Assembly (NCBI GenBank): GCA_018725535.1
Contig: QLUS01000060.1
Coordinates: 1-9,343 of the forward strand
DNA: 9,343 nt
DNA from: Bacillota bacterium
GTDB lineage: Bacteria; Bacillota; UBA994
Reading direction: 5' to 3'
Shown: positions 1 to 5,341 of the stretch, piece by piece
Layout of the letters: every line of letters starts with the position of its first letter
Position numbering within the stretch: position 1 is the first letter of the stretch
Notes under the pieces: generated by a model
Told to the model about the DNA's origin: nothing
Seen by the model: the letters and a program-made list of their open reading frames with translations, nothing else
The model's database searches: none
Made by a program: the position numbers and the translations under genes

Positions 1-57
1 CAATATACCACAAACCCGGCGCCTGATCAAATTAAGTTAGTGCATATGGGGTAGGCC

Positions 58-371
58 CCTCGGAGCCGCCATGCAGGCGGAGGCTCCAAACCACCTTACG
101 AAATCTCCAAGCACCGGGTGCTAGGAGCATTTCGCAGTGTAAAAGCAAACAACGGAGCCACAGGAGTAGATGACGAGAGCCTAACTGAGTTCGAAAAAGA
201 CCTTAAGAACAACCTGTACAAGATATGGAACAGGATGTCCTCAATCTAGCCTTGCTAGAATGGGCACAGAAGAAGTACAAGAACCTCCAAAGGCGACGAC
301 GCTGTGCCGCTCAGTGGCTGCGGAGGATTGCCCAAAGGGAACCGAAGCTCTTCGCCCATTGGAGCATGTGA
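58..371 (+). pseudogene. ltrA: Group II intron reverse transcriptase/maturase, internal deletion
   Basis: Two reading frames carry the two ends of an LtrA-like protein. From about 73 to 243 one frame encodes the N-terminal region: EISKHRVLGAFRSVKANNG, then ATGVD and FEKDLKNNLYKIWNRMSS. This is the conserved start of the reverse transcriptase just before SGSYFPPPV. It stops at TAG 247-249. From 243 to 371 another frame encodes the C-terminal end: NLALLEWAQKKYKNLQRRRR followed by WLRRIAQREPKLFAHW and TGA 369-371. Everything between, including the YxDD catalytic motif and most of the X/maturase domain, is gone. The junction lies at about 240-247. No ATG is in frame with the N-terminal piece: the ATG at 71 is in a different frame and TAG 52-54 closes the frame upstream, so the start may also be frameshifted. 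It is non-functional. Confidence 0.88.
62..87 (+). repeat. Hairpin at the start of the intron ORF (domain IV candidate)
   Basis: GGAGCC (62-67) pairs with GGCTCC (82-87), and GCC (68-70) with GGC (76-78), leaving a three-base bulge and the loop ATGCA. In group II introns the high-affinity maturase-binding stem of domain IV lies around the start of the reverse transcriptase ORF, which is where this hairpin sits. The identification is by position only. Confidence 0.35.
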
Positions 372-395
372 GAGAACGTCAATGACTGGTAACAA

Positions 396-468
396 GAGCC
401 GGATGAGTCGAGAGGCTCACGTCCGGTTCTGTGAGGGGTTGGGGGTGAAACTCCCTCGGCCTACTCGG
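396..468 (+). ncRNA. Group II intron domains V and VI
   Basis: Domain V spans 396-429. Bases 396-403 (GAGCCGGA) pair with 422-429 (TCCGGTTC) with one G-U wobble. Bases 404-409 (TGAGTC) pair with 414-419 (GGCTCA) around a GAGA (GNRA) tetraloop at 410-413, and CG at 420-421 forms the conserved two-base bulge. The catalytic AGC triad is at 397-399. All hallmarks of an active domain V are present. The following 430-468 segment (GTGAGGGG, then a G-rich arm, GAAA and CTCCCTCGGCC) can form the domain VI hairpin. Its CCTAC near 461-465 would hold the branch-point A, which I infer by analogy with related introns. Preservation of this RNA contrasts with the gutted reverse transcriptase gene. Confidence 0.9.
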
Positions 469-560
469 CGAGCCTTTTGCTTCACGCGGTAAATAGCCGC
501 TGTCGCGCCGTCCTAATTCCGTGCCAAAACAAAATTTCACGTCCCCCGTGTTGCGCCCCC

Positions 561-589
561 CTGTCCTCGTTCCAGCGGAAGGCGGACAG
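561..589. repeat. Inverted repeat downstream of the EAL-CBS-GGDEF gene
   Basis: CTGTCC (561-566) pairs with GGACAG (584-589) and TTCC (570-573) with GGAA (577-580), with an AGC loop and a symmetric internal loop. On the minus strand it lies 16 bases after the stop codon of the 605-2458 gene, where a terminator would be expected. A run of G rather than T follows it, so it is not a canonical intrinsic terminator. The rest of 471-604 holds no recognisable gene. Confidence 0.3.
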
Positions 590-604
590 CGGGAAGCCTC
601 CAGT

Positions 605-2458
605 TCATTCGCAAGTAGCCCGGCGGTCGCGTACGATTACACTGCCGGGCTCACTTTTGGCTCGTTTCTTCAACTGAGCAGCTGTCTTACCTAGCTGCAA
701 GTAGTCCTGCTGCGCGCGACAGTCGACGATGGCCATAGACACAGTAGTCAGTGGCAAAAAGTCTTCAATGCCTTCTCGCGTTCGGCCCCAAAAAGCCCCG
801 CGTTCCCAGTCTACGGGAGTAAAGCACCGGCGTACTGCGCGCGCAAACAGGTCGGCAATGTGGTTAGCCAATTGATCGGCCTTTGTCTCAGCAGTAACAA
901 TCACAAAGTCATCACCACCGATGTGTCCAATGAAGTCCCCTACTGCGCCATAGCGCCTAGTAGCATATAAGATCAGGCGCGCAATCAGCACAATCATTTT
1001 GTCGCCTTTGTCAAAACCGTAGCTGTCGTTGTAGGCCTTAAAGTCGTCTATGTCGGCGTAGATGACACTGCACGCTTGGCCTAGTCGCATACGGCGATGG
1101 ATTTCTTCTTCGATGGCCACATTGCCAGGTAGCCCAGTGAGCGGACTTGCCCCTTTGGCTAGATCGATTTGCAGGCGGGCCATGCCATTTAGTAATCGCT
1201 GCATAGGAACAACCCCAGCATAAGACCCATCCTTGTTCAAAACAATCAGGTCGTCGTATAGTTTCTCCGCAGGGCGGGTCAATGCGGCCTCCAGAGCTTG
1301 GTCAAGCGTTGCATTACTGTCCAAGAGTAGCGGAGCGCGATCCATGATTTCACACACTGGGCGGCGTGAGAATAAAGGCACGCCGAATTTTGCGCTGAGA
1401 ATTCTGTCGAGGGAATGGCGCATAACTAGACCAACTGGAACGCCATGGCGCAGAATAGTTAAGCTAGCAAGAGGGTCTTCTGTCTCTGCTAGCATCTCTT
1501 TAGCTATCGTCACGGGCATAGTCTCATCAGCGGTGATGCCGCTTATTGCTAGGTCGTCAAGCGTCGCAAAACGAGAGCCCAGCAAGTGCCCATACTGGTG
1601 TCGGTTGATGGCAAAAATCGCCTCCCGACTAGCGAACGGCTTGGGATTTTGCGGCCTAGCGATGTAATAACCTTGTCCGTAGTCGACCCCTAGCCCAATC
1701 AAGGTCGTCAGCTCTGCTTCGCTCTCGATACCCTCAGCGACGACTCTGGCGTTAATGCTCTTGGCTACCGCACACAGCGCCTTGATTACTGACTGCCGGG
1801 CGAAGTCGCGGCTAACCTCGCGCACTAAGGACATGTCCACCTTAATGTAGTCAGGCTTAAGTTCGACTAAAGTCAGTAACCCTGAGTGACCTGCCCCTAC
1901 ATCGTCAATGGCTATGCGGTAGCCTTGATCGCGGTAGTGCTTCAAGGTAGCCTGAAACGCGCGGTAGTTCTCCACATAATGGCGCTCTGTAAGTTCAAAA
2001 ACGATTTGTGAGGGTTCGATCCCCTTATGGCGCAGCATCACTAAAGTCTCTCCGCTGGCGAAACCCTTGTCGCAGACTGTCCTTGTGTGCACATTAATGA
2101 ACAGCTTTTGATGTGCAGGTAAGCTTCCTAGGTGACTCACGGCTTTGGCACGGCAGATTTTCTCTAGCGCAAAGAGTGCTCCAGACTCCTCAGCCTGCGT
2201 AAACAGGGCATTAGGTGTCGCTAAGCGTGAACCGTCCGGGCCGCGTGCGAGGGCCTCATAGCCAAGCGGTTCGGCTGACGCTAAAGAAATAATCGGTTGA
2301 TACACTATGCCCACTCTTTCACTACGTAACACGTCAAGCAGTTCTTGCTCTAGGGTCAGTGGGGCTGGTTGAGTTGCCTGTGCCGACGCGGGTGCCAATA
2401 AGGAGGGGGCGTCTGCAAGATTGTTTAGGCCAAACATGTGCCATAGCTCGAAGTCCAC
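605..2458 (-). CDS. EAL-CBS-GGDEF cyclic-di-GMP signalling protein (probable phosphodiesterase)
   Basis: A 617-residue cytoplasmic protein with three domains. The EAL domain (about 36-280) keeps the expected catalytic set: EAL at 68-70 with R72, N122 in FINVH, E155 and E158 in ELTE, D185-D186 in IDDVGAG, K206, E242 in AEGIE and Q262. It should hydrolyse cyclic-di-GMP to pGpG. A tandem CBS region (about 300-430) probably binds a nucleotide or similar ligand. The C-terminal GGDEF domain (about 438-610) has LTGLPGN and DIDDFKAYND (D469), but the signature is GGDDF (514-518), and the inhibitory RxxD site five residues upstream reads AVGD, so its Arg is missing. I infer a ligand-controlled phosphodiesterase whose GGDEF part may be sensory (GTP-binding) or weakly active. 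There are no membrane segments or signal peptide. The start is GTG at 2458, preceded by AAAGGAAG (2466-2473), with 7 bases between GGAAG and the start. It appears monocistronic. Confidence 0.95.
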   Translation of the reverse strand: MDFELWHMFGLNNLADAPSLLAPASAQATQPAPLTLEQELLDVLRSERVGIVYQPIISLASAEPLGYEALARGPDGSRLATPNALFTQAEESGALFALEKICRAKAVSHLGSLPAHQKLFINVHTRTVCDKGFASGETLVMLRHKGIEPSQIVFELTERHYVENYRAFQATLKHYRDQGYRIAIDDVGAGHSGLLTLVELKPDYIKVDMSLVREVSRDFARQSVIKALCAVAKSINARVVAEGIESEAELTTLIGLGVDYGQGYYIARPQNPKPFASREAIFAINRHQYGHLLGSRFATLDDLAISGITADETMPVTIAKEMLAETEDPLASLTILRHGVPVGLVMRHSLDRILSAKFGVPLFSRRPVCEIMDRAPLLLDSNATLDQALEAALTRPAEKLYDDLIVLNKDGSYAGVVPMQRLLNGMARLQIDLAKGASPLTGLPGNVAIEEEIHRRMRLGQACSVIYADIDDFKAYNDSYGFDKGDKMIVLIARLILYATRRYGAVGDFIGHIGGDDFVIVTAETKADQLANHIADLFARAVRRCFTPVDWERGAFWGRTREGIEDFLPLTTVSMAIVDCRAQQDYLQLGKTAAQLKKRAKSEPGSVIVRDRRATCE

Positions 2459-2510
2459 TTGCTCGCTTCCTTTCGCGCATGAATACTTGTCAGGAACCTA
2501 AGCATACGCC

Positions 2511-2528
2511 TGAGCTGTTAATGGCTCA
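2511..2528. repeat. Short inverted repeat upstream of the EAL-CBS-GGDEF gene
   Basis: TGAGC (2511-2515) and GCTCA (2524-2528) are separated by eight AT-rich bases, about 53 bases before the GTG start on the minus strand. It could be an operator or leader hairpin, but five-base arms are easily found by chance. I could not identify a convincing -35/-10 pair nearby. Confidence 0.2.
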
Positions 2529-2550
2529 TTAGCCGAATGTAAAAGTTTGA

Positions 2551-2590
2551 TGTCGCAGAGGGACGGAGGAGTTGCGACACTCTCCGTCCC
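2551..2590 (-). repeat. Interleaved inverted repeats after the hemolysin III gene; possible terminator
   Basis: A 9-base perfect inverted repeat, GGGACGGAG (2560-2568) with CTCCGTCCC (2582-2590), starts 11 bases beyond the hemolysin III stop on the minus strand. A second perfect repeat, TGTCGCA (2551-2557) with TGCGACA (2573-2579), is interleaved with it: one arm of each lies inside the other's span. The two stems therefore compete or form a pseudoknot-like arrangement. On the minus strand the second stem is followed by ATCAAACTTTTAC, a weak T run, so a terminator role is possible but not canonical. Confidence 0.45.
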
Positions 2591-2601
2591 TTCGCGTCGT
2601 C

Positions 2602-3252
2602 CTAACTCAAAAACGTCAAATACCGGTACACCGCCCAGAAGTGTAGCGCGCTCCCCGCGAGTACGAACAGGTGCCACAGTTCGTGAAAGCCAAACACACC
2701 GGGCACAAGTCGCGGCCAGCGCAGACCATAGAATACGGCACCGACGGTGTAGGCTAGTCCGCCTGAACCTAAGAATACTAGCGCCATGCGAGGTAGACTT
2801 TGCGCCAGCGGTATGGCCACCGCAACGACTAGCCACCCCATAGCTAGGTAGGCCCCAAGGTAAAGCCAGCGCGGGGCCTTAAGCCACACAGCGCGAAAGA
2901 CCATGCCCGCCGCCCCTAGTATCCACACTGCCCCGAGCAGCCACTCGCCGCCTTGCTGCCAAAGTGCGACCAAGCAGAAGGGGGTGTAGGTCCCTGCAAT
3001 CAGCATAAAGACCATCATGTGGTCGATGCGCCTTAGCCACTGCTTAGTTTTCTCGGGGACGGCAGCAAGGTGATAGACGGCGGAAGCGCTGTAGAGAAGT
3101 GCAAGACTTATGCCAAAGACCATGAAGGAAGCCAAGTGACGCGCAGTCCCATGGGCTAATGCTGCATTGACGAGCGCCACTAAGCCGACCACAGATAGTG
3201 CGGCCCCTGCCGCATGTGAAACACCGCTCGCCCAGTCGCGTTTGTTACCCAC
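2602..3252 (-). CDS. Hemolysin III family (TrhA/PAQR-type) membrane protein
   Basis: An integral membrane protein of about 216 residues with seven predicted hydrophobic segments, the family's usual size and topology. Conserved PAQR features are SASAVYH in the second or third segment, RIDHMMVFMLIAGTYTPFC, and HELWHLFVLAGSALHF near the C-terminus. The His and Asp residues of these motifs are the expected metal ligands. Family members include Bacillus cereus hemolysin III and E. coli TrhA/YqfA; real haemolytic activity is doubtful for most, and membrane-energetics or lipid roles have been proposed. The frame is open back to a TTG at 3288, but no ribosome binding site precedes it. The GTG at 3252 has GAGAGGGGG (3261-3269) eight bases upstream, so I choose GTG 3252, giving a protein that begins MGNKRDWASG. 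It stands alone, 143 bases before the EAL gene on the same strand. Confidence 0.93.
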   Translation of the reverse strand: MGNKRDWASGVSHAAGAALSVVGLVALVNAALAHGTARHLASFMVFGISLALLYSASAVYHLAAVPEKTKQWLRRIDHMMVFMLIAGTYTPFCLVALWQQGGEWLLGAVWILGAAGMVFRAVWLKAPRWLYLGAYLAMGWLVVAVAIPLAQSLPRMALVFLGSGGLAYTVGAVFYGLRWPRLVPGVFGFHELWHLFVLAGSALHFWAVYRYLTFLS

Positions 3253-3260
3253 ATTTGCTA

Positions 3261-3269
3261 CCCCCTCTC
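3261..3269 (-). promoter_or_regulatory. Ribosome binding site fixing the hemolysin III start
   Basis: On the minus strand this reads GAGAGGGGG, eight bases before GTG 3252-3250. It lies inside the longer reading frame that opens at TTG 3288 and argues for the shorter protein. Confidence 0.6.
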
Positions 3270-3340
3270 GTTTTGCGGCGAAGGCCAAGGAATACCACTT
3301 TTGGTGTAGACGTGATTTTGCTGCGAGAGTGTTGCATTTA

Positions 3341-3359
3341 GCGTCCCCGCAGGGGGCGC
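3341..3359. repeat. GC-rich hairpin in the divergent intergenic region
   Basis: GCGTCCCC (3341-3348) pairs along its full length with GGGGGCGC (3352-3359), with one G-T pair and a GCA loop. It lies between the divergent hemolysin III and acetyltransferase genes, so it is not in a terminator position for either, and no T run follows on either strand. It could be a leader structure or a remnant. The rest of 3289-3467 has no recognisable gene. Confidence 0.45.
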
Positions 3360-3467
3360 CCGGAAGTCCTTCCCACAGGGAATTCGTAATTAATGTGGAA
3401 TAAGCACAGACAGACTAAATTAGCATGCATGTGTAGACTTCAAACAACGTCATGCTGAAGATCGGGC

Positions 3468-3474
3468 AAGGGAG
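3468..3474 (+). promoter_or_regulatory. Ribosome binding site of the acetyltransferase gene
   Basis: AAGGGAG ends eight bases before ATG 3483 but only two bases before the upstream in-frame ATG 3477. The spacing selects ATG 3483. Confidence 0.6.
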
Positions 3475-3482
3475 AGATGGCA

Positions 3483-4016
3483 ATGTTTAGTGGAAAGCTC
3501 GTTAGGATCAGAGGTATGGAAAAGTCCGATCTAGATCACATCATGCAGTGGGTTAACAACCCCGAGATAACACGTTTCTTGCTCGCCTTTACGGTTCCGA
3601 TGTCACGCGCTATGGAAGAGAAATGGCTAGATGGTGCCACGCAGCACACGGCGAGCGATAAATTTTTCGCTCTCGAGACGCTCGCGGGCGAGTATTTGGG
3701 CGGGTGTGGATTTCATCATATCGACGCCATCAATCGGCATACGGAAATCGGCATTGCTATTGGTAAGGAGAGCCACCTAGGCCAAGGGTACGGTGAAGAT
3801 GCAGTTAAGCTCTTGCTGCGTGTCGGATTTCACGCTCTTAATCTAAACAAGATATACTTGCGCGTTTTTGCGGGCAATAGCAGGGCCATCCGCTGCTACG
3901 TAAAGTGTGGGTTCAAAGAAGTAGGACGCCACAGGCAGCATCGCTTCACAGCCGGAGAATGGCATGACGAGATTATCATGGAAGTCTTGCGCTCCGAGTG
4001 GGAAACTCGCCTATAG
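3483..4016 (+). CDS. GNAT family N-acetyltransferase (RimJ/RimL/SpeG-like)
   Basis: A 177-residue soluble protein covering a complete GNAT fold of the Acetyltransf_3 type. The acetyl-CoA pyrophosphate loop is GQGYGEDAVKLLL at about 100-112, matching Q/RxxGxG/A. The preceding strand has HTEIGIAIG. The C-terminal NSRAIRCYVKCGFKEVGRHR (132-151) places the usual general-acid Tyr at about 139, and GEWHDEIIMEVL closes the fold. Related proteins acetylate ribosomal-protein N-termini, polyamines such as spermidine, or antibiotics; the sequence does not decide which substrate is used. The start at ATG 3483 rather than ATG 3477 follows from the ribosome binding site spacing. Just downstream (21 bases) begins a decayed membrane-protein gene, so this may once have been the first gene of an operon. 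Confidence 0.93.
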   Translation: MFSGKLVRIRGMEKSDLDHIMQWVNNPEITRFLLAFTVPMSRAMEEKWLDGATQHTASDKFFALETLAGEYLGGCGFHHIDAINRHTEIGIAIGKESHLGQGYGEDAVKLLLRVGFHALNLNKIYLRVFAGNSRAIRCYVKCGFKEVGRHRQHRFTAGEWHDEIIMEVLRSEWETRL

Positions 4017-4037
4017 CGCGACTTTCAGAGGGTAGCT

Positions 4038-4445
4038 GTGCGTAGGCGTTTCTTTGTCTTCTTTGGCCTGTTCCTGTTTCTGTACGGTGCGGTACTACAT
4101 CGGGATGCGTTTCCTAGCCCTAGCTGCGGCGCTCCTAGGTTCGGCTACGTGGATTTATTGGGCCGTGGTTGTGCTTGGGGCAGGTGCGTCTTTGGCGGCA
4201 CGCATGTGGAGGCGCCGCAGTCCAGGGAGTATAGGCTTTTTGGCAGCCACTATTGGCGACTACTGGTTTGCATGCGCTTTTCATGGGTTACTTTTGTGGG
4301 GGCTAGTTGATTTTATCCATCTGTTAATCCCCCTTGCTAGAACGGATAACGTCTATTGGGGACTGGGCGTGGGTTTGGGACTTGGGGGCCGCCGATTCGC
4401 ACCAGCGGATATAGCGAGATCGTAGAAGTGAACGTGAGTTTCAGC
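4038..4445 (+). pseudogene. YkuE-like metallophosphoesterase, N-terminal membrane part, frameshifted and truncated
   Basis: The segment resembles the hydrophobic N-terminal region found ahead of the catalytic domain in YkuE-like metallophosphoesterases. It begins at GTG 4038 with RRRFFVFFGLFLFLYGAV, shifts frame near 4090-4100 into YYIGMRFLALAAALLGS..., and continues through three or so membrane segments (GDYWFACAFHGLLLWGLVDF). It returns to the first frame near 4370 with GTWGPPIRTSGYSEIVEVNV before TGA at about 4458. That last piece resembles the linker leading into the phosphoesterase domain. The entire catalytic domain, with its metal-binding GDxH and GNHE motifs, is absent. GAGGG lies five bases before the GTG. 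The family assignment rests on the hydrophobic pattern and the linker, so it is likely rather than certain; decay is clear from the two frame changes. Confidence 0.62.
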
Positions 4446-4460
4446 GCTATGGCTACATGA

Positions 4461-4479
4461 AGTGAATCTCAGATTCACT
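4461..4479. repeat. Perfect 19-nt palindrome, 9-1-9
   Basis: AGTGAATCT (4461-4469), a central C (4470) and AGATTCACT (4471-4479) form a perfect inverted repeat with odd symmetry. It lies between two gene remnants, about 165 bases ahead of the flavodoxin-like gene. The size and symmetry suit a dimeric regulator's operator. It could also be a recombination scar at the point where the two remnants were joined. No T run follows, so it is not an intrinsic terminator. Confidence 0.7.
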
Positions 4480-4525
4480 ACTGGTTTCGCCACACTGGAC
4501 CTTCACTTTTCACTCAGACCAAGCC

Positions 4526-4639
4526 ATGCGGGCGGGGGTCGGCGCGCTGGTTGGGTTTGTAGGCGTAATCGCAGTCAAGCTAACTGTTTCCGTAGCGATG
4601 CTCGCCGGGTCCTTTTACGAGTCTTCTAGAGGAGGGTAA
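4526..4639 (+). pseudogene. C-terminal remnant of a DUF456-like membrane protein
   Basis: A short frame, opening at least as early as 4490 with an ATG at 4526, encodes MRAGVGALVGFVGVIAVKLT then VSVAMLAGSFYESSRGG and TAA at 4637-4639. The pattern of a Gly-rich turn, GALVGF, and a KL-containing membrane helix running to the C-terminus resembles the last helix of DUF456 family proteins, which normally have about 150-170 residues. Everything upstream is missing and is replaced by the palindrome region and the metallophosphoesterase remnant. The stretch between 4446 and 4526 encodes nothing I recognise. The family call is tentative; that it is a fragment is more certain. Its stop codon overlaps the leader of the flavodoxin-like gene. 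Confidence 0.4.
4631..4636 (+). promoter_or_regulatory. Strong ribosome binding site of the flavodoxin-like gene
   Basis: GGAGGG, within AGAGGAGGG, ends eight bases before TTG 4645. It supports the otherwise unusual TTG start and sits just before the stop codon of the preceding remnant. Confidence 0.75.
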
Positions 4640-4644
4640 GGGGG

Positions 4645-5127
4645 TTGCGGACGTCAAAGACACTGGTTGCATATTTTTCGCTTACCGGCAGCACGAGACT
4701 TATTGGGAAAGCTGTTGCCAAGGAACTAGGTGCGGATATTGAGGAGATTGTTCCTGTCAGGCACTATCCTTTGCGCGGATCTTGGTTGTACTTGTACGGC
4801 GGAATGCAAGCCGTTTTGGGTGCTACGCCACGACTAGAACGAACAATACTCAACGCCCATGACTACGACATTATCATCGTGGGCACGCCTGTATGGGCAG
4901 GACGAATGACCCCGCCGGTGCGCTCATTCCTTAATAGCCTAGCGCTTGAGGGCAAGAAGGTGGCTTATTTCAGCACTTTTCAGGGCAGCGAAGGGCAGTC
5001 GCTTAAGGAAATGGTGGATGCGGGGGAAGGAATCTCGCTGGGTGAAAAAGGTTTCAAGATGACGCGCAAATCAACCTACGACTCGGTTACCGCAGCCCGA
5101 CAGTGGGCAAAAGAGCTGAATCGGTAA
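4645..5127 (+). CDS. Flavodoxin family protein
   Basis: A 160-residue soluble alpha/beta protein of the flavodoxin fold that should bind FMN. After strand LVAYFS, the loop SLTGSTR (12-18) matches the FMN phosphate-binding S/TxTGxT motif. A central strand and loop, DIIIVGTPVWAGRMTPPVRSFL (about 75-96), has the typical TPVWxGxxxPPxxxFL pattern, with W84 likely near the isoalloxazine ring. KVAYFSTFQGS follows as the next strand and loop. Proteins of this short type include electron carriers and FMN-dependent NAD(P)H oxidoreductases or WrbA/MdaB relatives; the sequence does not separate these. The start is TTG 4645, chosen for its GGAGGG. It is convergent with the kor operon, ending seven bases from the end of orf64. 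It may exchange electrons with ferredoxin-linked enzymes, but that is only inference from proximity. Confidence 0.92.
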   Translation: MRTSKTLVAYFSLTGSTRLIGKAVAKELGADIEEIVPVRHYPLRGSWLYLYGGMQAVLGATPRLERTILNAHDYDIIIVGTPVWAGRMTPPVRSFLNSLALEGKKVAYFSTFQGSEGQSLKEMVDAGEGISLGEKGFKMTRKSTYDSVTAARQWAKELNR

Positions 5128-5134
5128 GCAGCCT

Positions 5135-5329
5135 TCAGAATATTTTCGCCGCTACAAGTCTCACCAAACCTCCAACTATTTGTTTGAGCCCTAATCTGAC
5201 CTCAGGCACTAGGCAGTGAGCCCGAGTCTCAAGCCAGCCCATCTGACGCCAATACTCCTTGTCCATTTCGCCATCTGCGCGACTATTGGCGAGGATATAC
5301 GACACATTATACATGGCGACTTGCGTCAT
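5135..5329 (-). CDS. Small hypothetical protein at the end of the kor operon
   Basis: A 64-residue frame begins with ATG 12 bases after the korB stop, with AGGGA about nine bases upstream, so it is probably translated from the kor transcript. The product, MTQVAMYNVSYILANSRADG continuing EMDKEYWRQMGWLETRAHC, is mostly helical, with a charged middle and a hydrophobic C-terminal helix LGLKQIVGGLVRLVAAKIF. It has a single Cys and no ferredoxin-type Cys clusters, so it does not replace the missing delta (ferredoxin-like) subunit. I do not recognise it. It could be a genuine small accessory protein or the surviving end of a larger gene. The spacing to korB and its plausible amino-acid composition favour it being real. 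Confidence 0.55.
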   Translation of the reverse strand: MTQVAMYNVSYILANSRADGEMDKEYWRQMGWLETRAHCLVPEVRLGLKQIVGGLVRLVAAKIF

Positions 5330-5341
5330 GGCACAACGTCC

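Larger units (their letters stand above)
1..470 (+). mobile_element. Group II intron remnant (3' part, internally deleted)
   Basis: The segment combines two pieces of a group II intron-encoded reverse transcriptase with a textbook domain V (396-429) and a domain VI-like hairpin ending near CCTACTC at 461-467, the usual 3' end of such bacterial introns. The 5' half (domains I-III) would lie left of the window or is lost. About 300 or more codons are missing from the middle of the reverse transcriptase, so the element cannot make its own maturase. The exact 3' splice site is uncertain: the terminal bases CTCGGC differ from the usual CTC-(T/G)AC pattern, so the boundary could fall anywhere from about 463 to 472. 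No IS ends or target duplications are visible. Confidence 0.85.

Noticed and set aside
304..492. Open frame over the end of the intron
   Set aside because: It is out of frame with the reverse transcriptase C-terminus and covers domains V and VI, which are structured RNA.
1233..1667. Plus-strand frame opposite the EAL-CBS-GGDEF gene
   Set aside because: The minus strand encodes a complete conserved protein here; the plus-strand product has no recognisable domain.
2551..2590. Stable H-type pseudoknot
   Set aside because: The interleaved stems have the right topology, but the two-base loop that would cross the nine-base stem is too short for both full stems to form together, so alternative stems are more likely.
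2498..2836. Minus-strand frame overlapping the hemolysin III C-terminus
   Set aside because: It lies in another frame of a well-conserved gene and its product looks like Arg/Cys-rich shadow sequence.
3390..3421. Promoter for the acetyltransferase gene (TTAATG and TAAATT)
   Set aside because: The spacing is 20 bases and both boxes are poor, so I did not list it.
4426..4520. MITE-like element around the palindrome
   Set aside because: GAAGTGAA-like words occur on both sides, but the arms do not align into convincing terminal repeats and no target duplication is visible.
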